Source: Brevibacillus composti
Lineage (GTDB): Bacteria; Bacillota; Bacilli; Brevibacillales; Brevibacillaceae
NCBI RefSeq assembly: GCF_016406105.1
Contig: NZ_CP066308.1
Location: 4,393,959 to 4,457,958 of the forward strand
Length of the DNA: 64,000 bases
Reading direction: 5' to 3'
Below the pieces are notes generated by a model. It made no database searches. It was not told where the DNA came from and saw only the letters and a list, made by a program, of their open reading frames with translations. This document shows, in pieces, positions 46,226-55,969 of this stretch (positions are counted from its first letter, which is position 1; every line of letters starts with the position of its first letter). The translations under genes and the position numbers were made by a program.

Positions 46226-47158
46226 TCACGCATCCGCTTGCTTTTGTCCCGGCGCCTTCCCTGTTCCCGCCATGGTGACGACGCGCGGGTACGGCACCTC
46301 GATGCCCCGCTTGCTCAACTCCTGCCTGATCATGGCCCGCATTTTCCGGGTGACGCCGTGATGCGTATTCGGCTTGCATTCGGCAGTGACGCGCATGATC
46401 ATCTCAGAGGATCCGAGAGCCTGAACACCGAGAAATTCCGGCTCGGCAACGATGTCTTCCATCTCTGCCCGCGCCTTTTTCATCGTTTCCCTGAGGATTT
46501 CCTCTACCTGATTCACATCTTCCTCATAGGGTATCGATACGTCTACCACGGCTACTGTGTTTTGCAGCGAAAAGTTGGTTACCTGCGTAATGGTTCCGTT
46601 TGGGAAGATATGCACTTCCCCTGTCCAGCTTCGAATCCGGGTAATTCTGAGACCGATCTCCTGCACCGTTCCCGTCAAATTATTGATCGTCACCACATCA
46701 CCAACGGCAAACTGATCTTCAAAGATGATAAAAAATCCGGTAATCACATCCCGCACCAGGCTCTGCGCCCCGAAGCCGACGGCCAGACCCAGCACGCCCG
46801 CGCTGACCAGCACAGGTCTGAGATCCACGCCGAGCTGCTGCAATATCAGCAGGATCGCGAGAAAATAGATGCTATAGCCGGTCACATTGTTGACCAGTAC
46901 GCGCAGCGTGTCCACCCGCCGCTGGTCGATCGACAGCTTGCTCCCTTTCCGATGTTGGAACACCCGGTTGACGGCCGCATTGACGATGCTGACCACGATC
47001 CGGGAGAGGACCACGATCAGGATGATTTTTATGAAAATCAGCCCTACGCGCACCCACATTTCCGGGTCGCTGAGATAGGCCACTGTTTTCTCGTACAGTT
47101 GTTCCAGCACATTGCCCTGCTTGGCCAATACTTCTTTTACTTCGTTCGCTTCATTCAT
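46226..47158 (-). CDS. Small-conductance mechanosensitive channel (MscS family)
   Basis: Releases solutes on hypo-osmotic shock. 310 residues: membrane helices from about 35 (IFIKIILIVVLSRIVVSIV), the pore helix PVLVSAGVLGLAVGFGAQSL, then the beta domain (DQFAVGDVVTI; IGLRITRIRSWTGEVHIFPN) and a C-terminal domain. YkuT-like size. It follows the DUF3343 gene by five bases and precedes DUF951. Confidence 0.92.
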   Translation of the reverse strand: MNEANEVKEVLAKQGNVLEQLYEKTVAYLSDPEMWVRVGLIFIKIILIVVLSRIVVSIVNAAVNRVFQHRKGSKLSIDQRRVDTLRVLVNNVTGYSIYFLAILLILQQLGVDLRPVLVSAGVLGLAVGFGAQSLVRDVITGFFIIFEDQFAVGDVVTINNLTGTVQEIGLRITRIRSWTGEVHIFPNGTITQVTNFSLQNTVAVVDVSIPYEEDVNQVEEILRETMKKARAEMEDIVAEPEFLGVQALGSSEMIMRVTAECKPNTHHGVTRKMRAMIRQELSKRGIEVPYPRVVTMAGTGKAPGQKQADA

Positions 47159-47163
47159 TCTGT

Positions 47164-47436
47164 CTACACCTTCCTGTTTCCAGACTCATCGATTTCATGA
47201 TAGCTGTCAGAAAACAAACGAAAGTAACCGCGTATCTCCACATGCTGCTGATGAATGATCTCCCTGGCCTGTTGATAGTTTTCCAACGGAAACTCGATGG
47301 AAAGGGCACAACCCGCCGTGATTTCTTTCGGGGTCGGACGTGTATCAATCTCGATATCGGCATACTCCAGCAGCATCTCCGCTCGCAAAGCCTGCTGCGT
47401 AGAATCAAATGCGATCAAGACCGTATCCTGCTCCAC
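47164..47436 (-). CDS. DUF3343 protein
   Basis: 90 residues; LIAFDSTQQALRAEMLL and DTRPTPKEITAGCALSIEF are the family pattern: an alpha/beta fold with conserved P and GC. DUF3343 proteins are small, often near redox or MscS genes. Function unknown. Likely co-transcribed with the channel gene five bases downstream. Confidence 0.82.
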   Translation of the reverse strand: MEQDTVLIAFDSTQQALRAEMLLEYADIEIDTRPTPKEITAGCALSIEFPLENYQQAREIIHQQHVEIRGYFRLFSDSYHEIDESGNRKV

Positions 47437-47643
47437 ATCTCTCCCTCCCTCCTATGCCTCTACTCATTTTACTCGTTCGGCCCATGTGACGCCAGTTCTC
47501 TTCTATTTACTCTTCCGTTGCTCTTCTTTCTCTTTGTTCCCTAAGTGCTCTCCTTTTGCGGTTCTACTTTCCCACTTTTCATGCAAGCGCGATTTGCCCC
47601 ATACGGCAAACTGTTTGAAACCTGCTCAACCTTTCTATTTGAG

Positions 47644-47672
47644 GTATAAAAATGGCGGGACGACACTATACT
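47644..47672 (+). promoter_or_regulatory. Possible forespore (SigF/SigG) promoter of yyaC
   Basis: GTATAA (47644-47649) and CACTATACT (47664-47672) lie about 15 bases apart, 47 bases before the start codon; this resembles forespore promoters only loosely. Confidence 0.3.
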
Positions 47673-47718
47673 GTGAATACTCTAATGATTTTTGGCCGTG
47701 GCCAGGAGTGGGGGTCGT

Positions 47719-48334
47719 CATGAATCTGTCGAATAGCCACAAGGAGAGTGTTCTTTCGCCGTTTTCCGTGGAATACCGGCTTGAAACGGCTGTGGATCAA
47801 TTGGCTGAGCATCTTGTCGAGCGCTTTTTGAACCATGCGTTTGCGGAGGAAATCGTCATTGTTTGTATCGGTACGGACCGTTCGACGGGAGATGCACTCG
47901 GTCCCCTTGTGGGCAGCAAGCTGATCGCAAAGAAACCTCTCTCCTTTCAGGTCTACGGTACGTTGGAGGATCCGGTACATGCCGTCAACCTGAGCGAAAA
48001 GCTGGACGTTATTCAGAAAAAGCATCCGGAAGCCTTGCTGATCGCGGTCGATGCTTGTTTGGGCCAATTCAGCAACGTCGGCAAGATCAACGTGGTGGAC
48101 GGCCCCCTCAAGCCCGGTGCAGGCGTAAAAAAAGAGCTCCCTGCTGTGGGAACCTTTCACATCACCGGAATCGTCAACGTCGGAGGGTTCATGGAATATT
48201 TCGTGCTGCAAAATACCCGTCTGTTCGTCGTCATGCAGATGGCTGAGATTATCGCCGCCGGTTTGGCAAAAGCGTCCTCCCTGCTCGTCCATGCAACCGG
48301 GGATGCCCCGCAAGTACGCGCCTACCCGGATTGA
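47719..48334 (+). CDS. yyaC: Spore protease YyaC-like
   Basis: 205-residue protein related in fold to the germination protease GPR and hydrogenase-maturation proteases, made during sporulation. Motifs: VCIGTDRSTGDALGPLVGSK and LLIAVDACLGQFSNVGKINV, with the two conserved acidic residues, then GVKKELPAVGTFHITGIVNV. I chose ATG 47719, preceded by AGGAGTGGGGG; the long upstream extension is non-coding. It is on the + strand against its neighbours, as in Bacillus near the origin. Strong terminator follows. Confidence 0.88.
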
Positions 48335-48353
48335 GGCTGCAGCCGTATGAGCG

Positions 48354-48391
48354 AAAAAACGCCTGAAGGCGCGATCCTTCAGGCGTTTTTT
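48354..48391. terminator. Strong bidirectional terminator
   Basis: Perfect 10-bp arms CGCCTGAAGG and CCTTCAGGCG, extended by AAAAAA/TTTTTT on both sides. Ends yyaC (+) and probably the kinase gene (-). Confidence 0.92.
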
Positions 48392-48504
48392 TATTGGCAC
48401 CGCTGACGAGACTAACATCAACCCTTCAGCGGTACCCCGAGAAAGATCACCTGTGAAACAATGACCGGAGCAGCGATGCCTTCACGGCGAAAAGGGGCCA
48501 CGGC

Positions 48505-49404
48505 CTACAGGCATATCACCTGACGCTGCGGCGTGACCTCTACGGCAATCGGCGTGGAGGCGATCACTTCACCGTCCGCATGCACGATCAACTCCCGTTC
48601 CGATTCGATGACGATCCGCCTTCCCTGGAAAAAACGGACGCCGGGATGGCTGACATGCGTTCCTTTGTAGATCATCGGAAATGCGCACAAGAGTGCCCAT
48701 CTCGAAACGCCGCTGACGACGCATACCTCCGCCTTTCCGTCGTCCGGCACCGCATCCGGGCAAATCAGCATGCCGCCGCCGTAATTGGGAATGTTGGCAA
48801 CGGCAATCAACCATACTTCGTTGAGCTCATTTTCCCGCCCGTCGATGTGCAGTTTGACCCGACACGTCCGGTACGAGAGCAACACGCGAATCACGGACAT
48901 GACGTAGGCAATCTTCCCAAGCCCCAAACGATTCAGCCATTTTTTGTAGACTGCTTCATTGGTCGTCTTGGCCACCTGGCCGTCAAATCCCGCGCCCACC
49001 GCGTTTACCGCGATTTGCCCGTTTACCTGCAAGAGATCAATGGCCTTGTTAGCGTGATCCGCCAAAATATGCTCCAAGGCCAATACAGGATCTCTCTCCA
49101 GCGAATGCCCGCGGGCAAAGTCATTTCCCGAGCCAGCCGGAATATGTCCAAATGGACAACTCCGCCCCGCTTCCTTGATCCCGTTCATCACTTCGTTTAC
49201 CGTTCCGTCGCCCCCTACGGCAATCACTTTGCTTACTTCCTCTTTTCGCAGCAGCGATTCCGCCAATTTTTTGGCTTCCCCCTGTTCCGTGGTCATCTTC
49301 ACACGAAAACCGATTCTGCGCCGCACCAGTTCTTTCTCAAGGCGTTTCCATACCAGCGATCCTCTTCCGTTGCCTGCCACTGGATTGACGACAAACCCGA
49401 GCAT
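48505..49404 (-). CDS. Diacylglycerol/lipid kinase family protein
   Basis: 299 residues of the DAGK/YegS family. N-terminal FVVNPVAGNGRG and VIAVGGDGTVNEVMNGI (the GGDGT catalytic and nucleotide motif), then IPAGSGNDFARG and a beta-sandwich second domain ending VHADGE. Phosphorylates a lipid such as diacylglycerol, or a sphingoid or isoprenoid-like alcohol; substrate not deducible. Between yyaC and the DUF554 gene. Confidence 0.88.
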   Translation of the reverse strand: MLGFVVNPVAGNGRGSLVWKRLEKELVRRRIGFRVKMTTEQGEAKKLAESLLRKEEVSKVIAVGGDGTVNEVMNGIKEAGRSCPFGHIPAGSGNDFARGHSLERDPVLALEHILADHANKAIDLLQVNGQIAVNAVGAGFDGQVAKTTNEAVYKKWLNRLGLGKIAYVMSVIRVLLSYRTCRVKLHIDGRENELNEVWLIAVANIPNYGGGMLICPDAVPDDGKAEVCVVSGVSRWALLCAFPMIYKGTHVSHPGVRFFQGRRIVIESERELIVHADGEVIASTPIAVEVTPQRQVICL

Positions 49405-49521
49405 TGTCCACAGCTCCCCGCCATCTCATCTGTTTTCCTGTATTATCGCATGAGGCTTCCGCCTTGCCTAGGCGTAGTCACGTTCGCAACGTTCCCCAGA
49501 ACTGATAAATTCCTATCGACC

Positions 49522-49555
49522 AAAAAAAGGACTCCTTTTTAGAAAAGGAATCCTT
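49522..49555 (-). terminator. Terminator after the DUF554 gene
   Basis: AAGGATTCCTTTT pairs with AAAGGAGTCCTT and is followed by T7 on the minus strand. Confidence 0.82.
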
Positions 49556-49583
49556 CGCTTGATGCTGCTTTTTGCATACTTGA

Positions 49584-50297
49584 CTAACCAATCAGCGCTG
49601 ACAGCCAGTTCACGACAGGCACCCCAATAGCTGCGATCACCAGCGCTGGCAGCATATTGGCTACGTTGATCTTTTTCAATTCCAGGATATTGATGCCGAT
49701 CGCGATAATCATCAACCCGCCTACGGCTGTTACTTCCACCAGCATTGCATTCAAGGTTTCCTGACTGACAAAATTGTAAATCTGCGTCGACAAGAGAGCA
49801 ATCGCTCCCTGATACACAAACACAGGGACGGCGGAGAACAGAACACCAATCCCGAGCGTAGAGGAAAAGATAATGGCCGAAAAGCCGTCTAGCATCGCTT
49901 TGGTGTAGAGAATCTCGTGGTTGTTGCGCAGCCCGCTGTCCATCGAGCCAAGCACGGCCATTGCCCCAATGCAATATACCAGTGTAGCAGTGACGAAGCC
50001 CGTCGCGATACCGCCCTGCTTGCCTCCTATCCGTCTCTCCAGCCATTGTCCCAGTTGGTTGAGCCCGGACTCAATTCGCATAAGTTCCCCCAAAATGGAG
50101 CCGATGACGATACTGAGTATGACGAGCAAAAAGTTCTCCGTACCCAGGCTCATCTTGATGCCGAGCAAAACAACCGCCAGACCAATCCCCTGCATTACGG
50201 TGCGCCGAATAGAATCCGGTATTCCCGACAGCAAACGTCCCAACAAGGCTCCTGCAATGATGGCCACCGCATTGACCAGGGTTCCCAACAAGATCAC
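49584..50297 (-). CDS. DUF554 membrane protein (YdfK-like)
   Basis: 237 residues, about six to seven membrane segments. Start MILLGTLVNAVAIIAGALLG with the conserved GTLVNAxAI, then RRIGGKQGGIATGFVTATLV and SMDSGLRNNHEILYTKAMLDGF, hallmarks of DUF554, thought to be a transporter. It begins 20 bases downstream of the aminotransferase stop. Confidence 0.88.
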   Translation of the reverse strand: MILLGTLVNAVAIIAGALLGRLLSGIPDSIRRTVMQGIGLAVVLLGIKMSLGTENFLLVILSIVIGSILGELMRIESGLNQLGQWLERRIGGKQGGIATGFVTATLVYCIGAMAVLGSMDSGLRNNHEILYTKAMLDGFSAIIFSSTLGIGVLFSAVPVFVYQGAIALLSTQIYNFVSQETLNAMLVEVTAVGGLMIIAIGINILELKKINVANMLPALVIAAIGVPVVNWLSALIG

Positions 50298-50317
50298 TTA
50301 TTCCACTCCCCTGCGAA

Positions 50318-51478
50318 TCATGAAGACTGAAAGGCGGATGCGATTTCCCGTACCGCGTTCAACAGTGCTTCCACGTCCTGTTCTGTATTAAATACTCCGT
50401 AACTTACTCTCACTGCCCCACGTTGTTCCGTTCCCGCCGTTTGATGTCCAAGCGGGGTACAATGATAGCCTGCGCGAGTCGCGATACCGTATTGTTGGTC
50501 CAGAATAAAGGATGCCTCCGAGGCGTCTACTCCCTCGATGTTAAAGGAAATAACGCCTACACGCTCCACCTCTGCTCCCGGCCCGTATACTTCTACCCCC
50601 GGGATTTGGCCAAGCCCTTCGATCGTTTTCTTCGTCAGCTTCCACTCGTGGGCGTGAATTTGGTCCACACCCTTTGCCAAAACAAAGGATACTCCCGCCT
50701 GCAATCCGGCGAGACCGGCCGTATTAACCGTCCCGCTCTCATAGCGATCCGGCCTTGTCGTCGGCTGGTCGACGGCTTCCGATTGGCTTCCCGTGCCTCC
50801 GTGAATCAAAGGCTCCAGATCGATGGAAGGATGGACGTACAATCCCCCCGTCCCCTGCGGACCATAGAGTCCTTTATGTCCGGGAAAAGCGAGCATGTCA
50901 ATCTGCATCTCTTCGACATGAATGGGCAACACGCCGGCTGTCTGCGAGGCGTCGACCAAGAGCAATGCCTGATGACGCTTCGCGATCTCTCCCAGCTCTG
51001 CGATCGGCAGAATCACTCCCGTCAGATTGGACGCATGGCTAACTGCCAGCAGCCTGGTATTTGGCCTGATCGCCTTCTCAAAATCCTCCGCGTAGTAGAG
51101 CTGGTCCCCGCGCGGCTCCACATAAGTGATCTCTATCTTTTTCGTGCGGGCCATGTATTCCAAAGGCCTGCGGACCGAGTTATGCTCGATGGAGGAAGTA
51201 ATGACGTGATCCCCCTCCTGCAGCAAACCCTTGATTGCCTGATTTAAAGCTTGTGTCGCATTCAGATAAAAAAAGAGGTCATTCGGGTTTTGAATCCCAA
51301 ACAACCGCGACAGCTCCACCCGTGTCCGGAACACGGCCTTGCTTGCTTTCATCGCCAATGCATGTCCGCCGCGCCCTGGATTGGCAGCAAAGTTTTCAAT
51401 GGCATCTGCCATCTTCTCCTTTACTTCAGGGGGTTTGGGCCATGTAGACGCAGCGTTGTCCAGGTAAATCACGCGCAT
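50318..51478 (-). CDS. Class V aminotransferase, cysteine desulfurase-like
   Basis: 386-residue PLP enzyme. Conserved SHASNLTGVILP, LLLVDASQTAGVLP (Asp and Gln binding PLP), and FPGHKGLYGPQGTGGLYV with the Schiff-base Lys near residue 203. The mobile loop carries HCTPLGHQT with the Cys that carries persulfide in desulfurases (near 342). It belongs to the desulfurase-like group of Bacilli located near parB. No iscU-like partner nearby, so the sulfur acceptor is unknown. Confidence 0.85.
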   Translation of the reverse strand: MRVIYLDNAASTWPKPPEVKEKMADAIENFAANPGRGGHALAMKASKAVFRTRVELSRLFGIQNPNDLFFYLNATQALNQAIKGLLQEGDHVITSSIEHNSVRRPLEYMARTKKIEITYVEPRGDQLYYAEDFEKAIRPNTRLLAVSHASNLTGVILPIAELGEIAKRHQALLLVDASQTAGVLPIHVEEMQIDMLAFPGHKGLYGPQGTGGLYVHPSIDLEPLIHGGTGSQSEAVDQPTTRPDRYESGTVNTAGLAGLQAGVSFVLAKGVDQIHAHEWKLTKKTIEGLGQIPGVEVYGPGAEVERVGVISFNIEGVDASEASFILDQQYGIATRAGYHCTPLGHQTAGTEQRGAVRVSYGVFNTEQDVEALLNAVREIASAFQSS

Positions 51479-51635
51479 GATTTCCTCCTTGTCCTGCAGG
51501 TATCATACCCTGCCATGCTGTCCATGACTTAGGCGGACCATCTCCGGGGGCGACAAATCCTCCGTTACAGCCGCCATTGTCTTTGTCTCTCTTCTTTACA
51601 AGAGTCAACTGATCGCTGTTGCTCCCGCTTTTGTA

Positions 51636-52478
51636 TTAGTCTTGCTCAAAAATTTCGAGGATTCTCTGCAAATCCTCCTGAGAGTAAAAATCGATCTCGA
51701 TTTTCCCTCTTTTGGTTCCTTTCTTAATCTTCACAGATGTCCCCAGTCTGCTTCTTAATCGTTCTTCGATCTGTATCAACTGGGGTTCTTTTTTTAGCGG
51801 TTTCTTTTTCGTTGTTTCACGTGAAACACTCGCCTGTTTCGCTAACTCCTCCAACTGGCGCACGCTTAGCCCCTTTTTCACGACTTCCTGGGCCAATTGA
51901 AGCTGAAGCGGTTCCTTTTCCACAGAGAGCAATGCACGGGCATGTCCCATGCTAAGTTGTGCAGCCGATACCATTTTTCTGATGCTCTCGGGAAGCTGCA
52001 GCAAGCGAAGCATATTGGCGACATGCGGCCTGCTTTTGCCTACTTTTTTGGAAAGCTGCTCTTGTGTGTAGGAATGATGGCTGAGGAGCTTTTCATAGGC
52101 TTCCGCTTCTTCCAACGGATTCAGGTTCTCGCGCTGCAGGTTTTCGATCAGCGCGATTTCCATCAGCTGCTGATCGGTGTAATCTTTGACGACCGCCGGG
52201 ACCTTTTTCAGACCGAGCGATTTGGCGGCGCGAAGCCGTCTCTCGCCCGCTACCAGTTCATAACCTTTGATGCTTTTTCTCACGATCAAAGGCTGGATAA
52301 TGCCATGCTCTTGAATCGATTGAGCCAGCTCCTCAATCGCCGTGGGGTCAAACTCTTTTCGCGGTTGATACGGATTCGGACGAATATCGGAAACCTGTAT
52401 CTCGGATACATGTTCCTCTTCTTCAATCATGTTAGACGTAATCAGCGCATTCAAACCTTTTCCAAGTCCTCTGCTCAT
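51636..52478 (-). CDS. parB: Chromosome partitioning protein ParB (Spo0J)
   Basis: CTPase clamp that loads at parS, spreads and recruits SMC to the origin. 280 residues: N-terminal domain with NPYQPRKEFD, the CTP-binding GERRLRAAK and ENLQRENLNPLEEA, helix-turn-helix QEQLSKKVGKSRPHVANMLR and a C-terminal dimer domain ending LQRILEIFEQD. A perfect parS lies inside the gene. It overlaps parA by four bases (ATGA). Confidence 0.96.
   Translation of the reverse strand: MSRGLGKGLNALITSNMIEEEEHVSEIQVSDIRPNPYQPRKEFDPTAIEELAQSIQEHGIIQPLIVRKSIKGYELVAGERRLRAAKSLGLKKVPAVVKDYTDQQLMEIALIENLQRENLNPLEEAEAYEKLLSHHSYTQEQLSKKVGKSRPHVANMLRLLQLPESIRKMVSAAQLSMGHARALLSVEKEPLQLQLAQEVVKKGLSVRQLEELAKQASVSRETTKKKPLKKEPQLIQIEERLRSRLGTSVKIKKGTKRGKIEIDFYSQEDLQRILEIFEQD
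51813..51828. promoter_or_regulatory. parS site 1 (inside parB)
   Basis: TGTTTCACGTGAAACA, a perfect 16-bp parS palindrome. Bacillus subtilis also has a parS inside spo0J. Confidence 0.96.
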
Positions 52479-53233
52479 ACCCCTACCACTTCCTTCGCCA
52501 AGTCGGTATATACCTCCGCACCCCGTGAGCGTGGATCGTACGATATGATGGCTTGACCATGAGAAGGAGCTTCGCTTAACCGCACATTGCGGGGAATAAT
52601 GGTTTTATATACCTTTTCTTGAAAATACTTTTTCACTTCTTCAATAACCTGCAATCCCAGATTGGTTCGCGCATCCAGCATGGTCAGAACGACACCCTCA
52701 ATGGCCAGTTGGGAATTCAGGTGTTTTTGTACCAGCCGGATCGTATTCAGCAGCTGACTCAAACCTTCCAACGCATAGTATTCACATTGAATCGGGATCA
52801 ACACGGAATCAGAGGCGGTCAAAGAATTTACTGTCAAAATACCGAGCGATGGCGGACAATCAATGATGATGTAATCGTACTTATCCTTGACCACTTCCAG
52901 TGCCTTTTTCAGACGAACCTCACGAGAGATGGTTGGGACTAGCTCGATTTCTGCACCCGCTAATTGTATGGTAGCAGGGATGATCATCAGACCATCGATC
53001 TCAGTTGGCAAAGTGGCATCTACCGGACTGATGTCATTTATCAGCACATCGTAGATACAATAACGGACGTCCGCCTTATTAATGCCAACTCCGCTTGTGG
53101 CGTTTCCCTGGGGATCGATATCGACCAGCAACACTTTTTTCCCAAGCGAAGCCAAGCATGCACTAAGATTCACGGACGTGGTCGTCTTGCCTACTCCACC
53201 TTTCTGGTTTGCTACCGCAATGATTTTACCCAA
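52475..53233 (-). CDS. parA: Chromosome partitioning ATPase ParA (Soj)
   Basis: 252 residues, deviant Walker A ANQKGGVGKTTTSVN at residue 10, Walker A' DIDPQGNATSG and IIIDCPPSLG. Moves ParB-bound origins and controls DnaA in Bacillus. I take TTG 53233, preceded by GAGGTGG six bases upstream and giving the family length; a longer frame to 53524 has no homology. Confidence 0.93.
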   Translation of the reverse strand: MGKIIAVANQKGGVGKTTTSVNLSACLASLGKKVLLVDIDPQGNATSGVGINKADVRYCIYDVLINDISPVDATLPTEIDGLMIIPATIQLAGAEIELVPTISREVRLKKALEVVKDKYDYIIIDCPPSLGILTVNSLTASDSVLIPIQCEYYALEGLSQLLNTIRLVQKHLNSQLAIEGVVLTMLDARTNLGLQVIEEVKKYFQEKVYKTIIPRNVRLSEAPSHGQAIISYDPRSRGAEVYTDLAKEVVGV

Positions 53234-53767
53234 CTTCTCCACCTCATTTTTACACCAATCTACTAAACATGTTACCAGATTTGCTTTGCTCCGTACCCTG
53301 TTTTTTGGAAACGAAATATTTCCCAATTGCATGGTTGAACAGACCGCCGCTGCCTCCCCATCCGGAAGCAGCTTGCGGATAAGTGGAAAAAAGGCACTCT
53401 CCCGGCGCCTCTTTTCTGTTCTTTTGGTATACCCCGCTTCATTCATCGCGCGTACCGTGAAAAATTTGGGACGATACATGCATGCTGGGTGATCGATCAT
53501 TCGCCATGACCATACCCGCGACAAATTGGATCCAGCTTACGGTAGGTATGCTCTTCACGAGCTGCCGTACGAAGCAAGCCAGGGGGATTTGTCAAAAAGA
53601 AAGGCGGCTCTGTTGCCACCGCTTTTCTGCTATTGCGAAAGCTATCCTCTTCGTCTGTCCTTGTAGAAAAACAATAGCCCACAAAACATGGCAGCCTTTT
53701 CGGATCCCTGCAAACGTTTCCGGTCGGCGAAGTTGCCTGAAGAGTCCCACGACAGGCTGGTTATGGT
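53234..53767. other. Intergenic region between noc and parA
   Basis: About 530 bp without a convincing gene. A long minus-strand extension of the parA frame here is not family-like. It should hold the parA promoter and the noc terminator. Confidence 0.5.
53594..53626 (-). terminator. Possible terminator of noc
   Basis: On the minus strand AAAGCGGTGGC and GCCGCCTTT pair imperfectly and are followed by CTTTTTG, 140 bases after noc. Confidence 0.4.
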
Positions 53768-54619
53768 TTACTTGCCTTCCCTCCGCTTGGGAATGCGGAT
53801 CGTAAATTGATAAAACTCATCGTGATCCTCCTCGTCGGTCTCTACATGAAGGCCCGTTTGCAAGACCATATCGATCGATTGACGAACGGTATTGATCGCG
53901 ATTCGCGTATCTCTGGAAAAGGCCTTCCACTTCGGCCGGGATTCCTTTTCTGCTTTCGGGTTTTCTGATGCTTCCAGCAGTTGCTTGACTCTTGTCTCTG
54001 TCTGCTTGACATTCCACTCCCGCTCCAGGATTTCTTGCAAAACCTTTAGCTGAAGCTCCCGGTCCTTCAGCGGAATCAGGGCCCGCGCATGCCGCTCGGT
54101 CAGTTGCCGAGCCAGCAATGCCTCCTGAATCTCTTGAGGCAGGTGGAGCAAACGGAGCTTGTTGGCGATGGTCGATTGGCCTTTGCCCAAACGCTGCGCC
54201 AAGCTCTCTTGTGTGAGATCATGCAAGTCGATCAGCTTTTGGTAGGCGACCGCTTCTTCGATAGCCGTCAGCCCTTCCCTTTGCAGGTTTTCAATCAATG
54301 CGATCGATGCCGTCTGCGTATCATTAAAATCCTTGACGATGGCCGGGATTTTTTCCATGCCCAGCTTTTTCGTAGCACGCCAGCGGCGCTCTCCGGCGAT
54401 CAACTCAAATCGATCATTCCTTATCCGTACAACGATAGGTTGAATCAAACCGTGCGTCCGAATCGTCTGACAGAGTTCATCGATTTTGTCATCGTCGAAA
54501 ACTGTTCGCGGCTGATAGGGATTAGGTACGATCTCATCGACCGGGATCTGCCTGATCTCCTCACTGTCTGTCTTGTCCGTCAACCCGAAAATACGAGAAA
54601 ACGAATCCTTCACTGCCAT
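53768..54619 (-). CDS. noc: Nucleoid occlusion protein Noc
   Basis: ParB paralogue that binds its own sites, spreads, attaches to the membrane and prevents division over the nucleoid. 283 residues: N-terminal amphipathic [13 protein letters not shown] (membrane-targeting), [35 protein letters not shown], and a helix-turn-helix with [14 protein letters not shown], which uses QSTIANK where ParB has RPHVANM, the residues that change the site. This and its place between rsmG and parA distinguish it from Spo0J. Confidence 0.93.
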   Translation of the reverse strand: MAVKDSFSRIFGLTDKTDSEEIRQIPVDEIVPNPYQPRTVFDDDKIDELCQTIRTHGLIQPIVVRIRNDRFELIAGERRWRATKKLGMEKIPAIVKDFNDTQTASIALIENLQREGLTAIEEAVAYQKLIDLHDLTQESLAQRLGKGQSTIANKLRLLHLPQEIQEALLARQLTERHARALIPLKDRELQLKVLQEILEREWNVKQTETRVKQLLEASENPKAEKESRPKWKAFSRDTRIAINTVRQSIDMVLQTGLHVETDEEDHDEFYQFTIRIPKRREGK

Positions 54620-55161
54620 CTAAACTCCCCCACTTCCAACCGTTCCATAAGCCGTTGTCTGCTTACCCTGTCCATAAACAACTACTCATTTCAGTCTGCA
54701 TCCGCTCCAGGCTGGGTTGTTGTCGACGAATCCTTGGCGGCTTGCGCTGCCAGCTGCCAGCTCCGGCAGATAGGCTACCTCCTTCGTCTACCGTGAGATC
54801 AAGCTGGCTGCCCCGCTTGAAAGCCCTTGTCACCGCGTAGCCAGCTACATTTCGTCTGTAAGCAACATCCGGCGATGCTCGTCCTTTTCGAGAGAAAGAC
54901 TTGTGAAATGGTTCCCTTCCAAAGATAGATGTTGAACACCTTCATGTCGCGAACCTTTCATAGCATGCCAGGATGAGCAGGATCGGCGAGGCAGCGACAG
55001 ATCGCGCGATCGCCGAACACTTTCTCTTCCAACCTGGAGGTTTTCAACCTGAATCGTGATAAAAGCAACAACTTATCTCTCTTTGATTGTATAGAAATAG
55101 TTCTTCACGAAGGAGATAATTCCTGCTTTGGAAAACGGTGTTTCACGTGAAACATCTCTGA
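54620..55161. other. Intergenic region between noc and the mgtC-like gene
   Basis: About 540 bp without a gene that I can support. It contains the second parS near its right end. Short + strand frames are out of context. Confidence 0.5.
55139..55154. promoter_or_regulatory. parS site 2
   Basis: TGTTTCACGTGAAACA, identical to site 1 and about 3.3 kb nearer the origin, just after the mgtC-like gene. Confidence 0.96.
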
Positions 55162-55719
55162 TTAATCGTCCTGATCCCGATACTTCCCGTGCTCTTTTCG
55201 TTCATCTTCGGACAAGACATCTTCATCGTTATCCCCAGAATCATTGTTGAACTGAAAAAGATGGGGAAAGAGCCGATGAAAGTCTAGGGTCAGATACGCG
55301 AAAAAAGCAGCTAAAATAGCGGAAATGTACATGCCGGCGCTAAACATCAAGCCAATCGCAGAAGCGACCCACATCCCCGCGGCGGTGGTCAAGCCTTTTA
55401 CATTTCCATTGTATTTGATAATCGCACCCGCTCCGAGAAAGCCCATACCCGTCACTACCTGAGCCGCGACCCGACCGGGGTCGTTATTCATCCCGCTGGA
55501 AGAAAATCCGTAAATGGAGGCCAAACCAAACAAGCAGGAACCGAAGCAAACCAGGCTATAGGTGCGGAAGCCAGCTCCCCGCTGACGGTTGGCTCCCCTC
55601 ATGAAACGTTCCCGTTCGATTCCCATGACAGCTCCTGCAATAAAAGCCAGAAACAACCGAAGCAAGATCGTTGGCAGCTCCGGCGGAAAAAAAGTGGTAA
55701 AAGCAGTGTACATTTCCAT
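55162..55719 (-). CDS. MgtC/SapB-family membrane protein
   Basis: 185 residues with about five membrane segments. MGIERERFMRGANRQRGAGFRT is close to the MgtC pattern (GxERExxxRxAGxRT), followed by RVAAQVVTGMGFLGAGAII and GLTTAAGMWVASAIGLMF, both hallmarks. The C-terminal soluble ACT-like domain of longer members is missing; instead it ends in an acidic tail (DSGDNDEDVLSEDERK). May modulate Mg transport or ATP synthase. I chose ATG 55719 (MEMYTAF), spaced properly from AGAGGA. Confidence 0.82.
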   Translation of the reverse strand: MEMYTAFTTFFPPELPTILLRLFLAFIAGAVMGIERERFMRGANRQRGAGFRTYSLVCFGSCLFGLASIYGFSSSGMNNDPGRVAAQVVTGMGFLGAGAIIKYNGNVKGLTTAAGMWVASAIGLMFSAGMYISAILAAFFAYLTLDFHRLFPHLFQFNNDSGDNDEDVLSEDERKEHGKYRDQDD

Positions 55720-55870
55720 CACCATCCTCTTTTCACAAACTGAACTTCCAGACAACGTCCATTACCTTATCATGAACCTGCCATAGTTACTTGTATGCTA
55801 ACGAGGAAATGATTATATGTCTGATGAAAGAAAACAGAGTGCCGGTGCGGTTCTTTCCATGCATTTTTAC

Positions 55871-55906
55871 GCCCAAAAAAGGCTATAGCAAATGCCACAG
55901 CCTTTC
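55871..55906 (-). terminator. Terminator of rsmG
   Basis: AAGGCT and AGCCTT arms, extended by partly complementary bases, then TTTTTT on the minus strand. Confidence 0.75.
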
Positions 55907-55969
55907 CGGAAAATTCCGCAAAAGTTCCCGATCCGTCCGTCGGAAGACCGCCGGAAAACCGTTCGTCCG

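Noticed and set aside
53234..53524. Upstream extension of parA
   Set aside because: Not ParA-like; TTG 53233 has the ribosome binding site and gives the family length.
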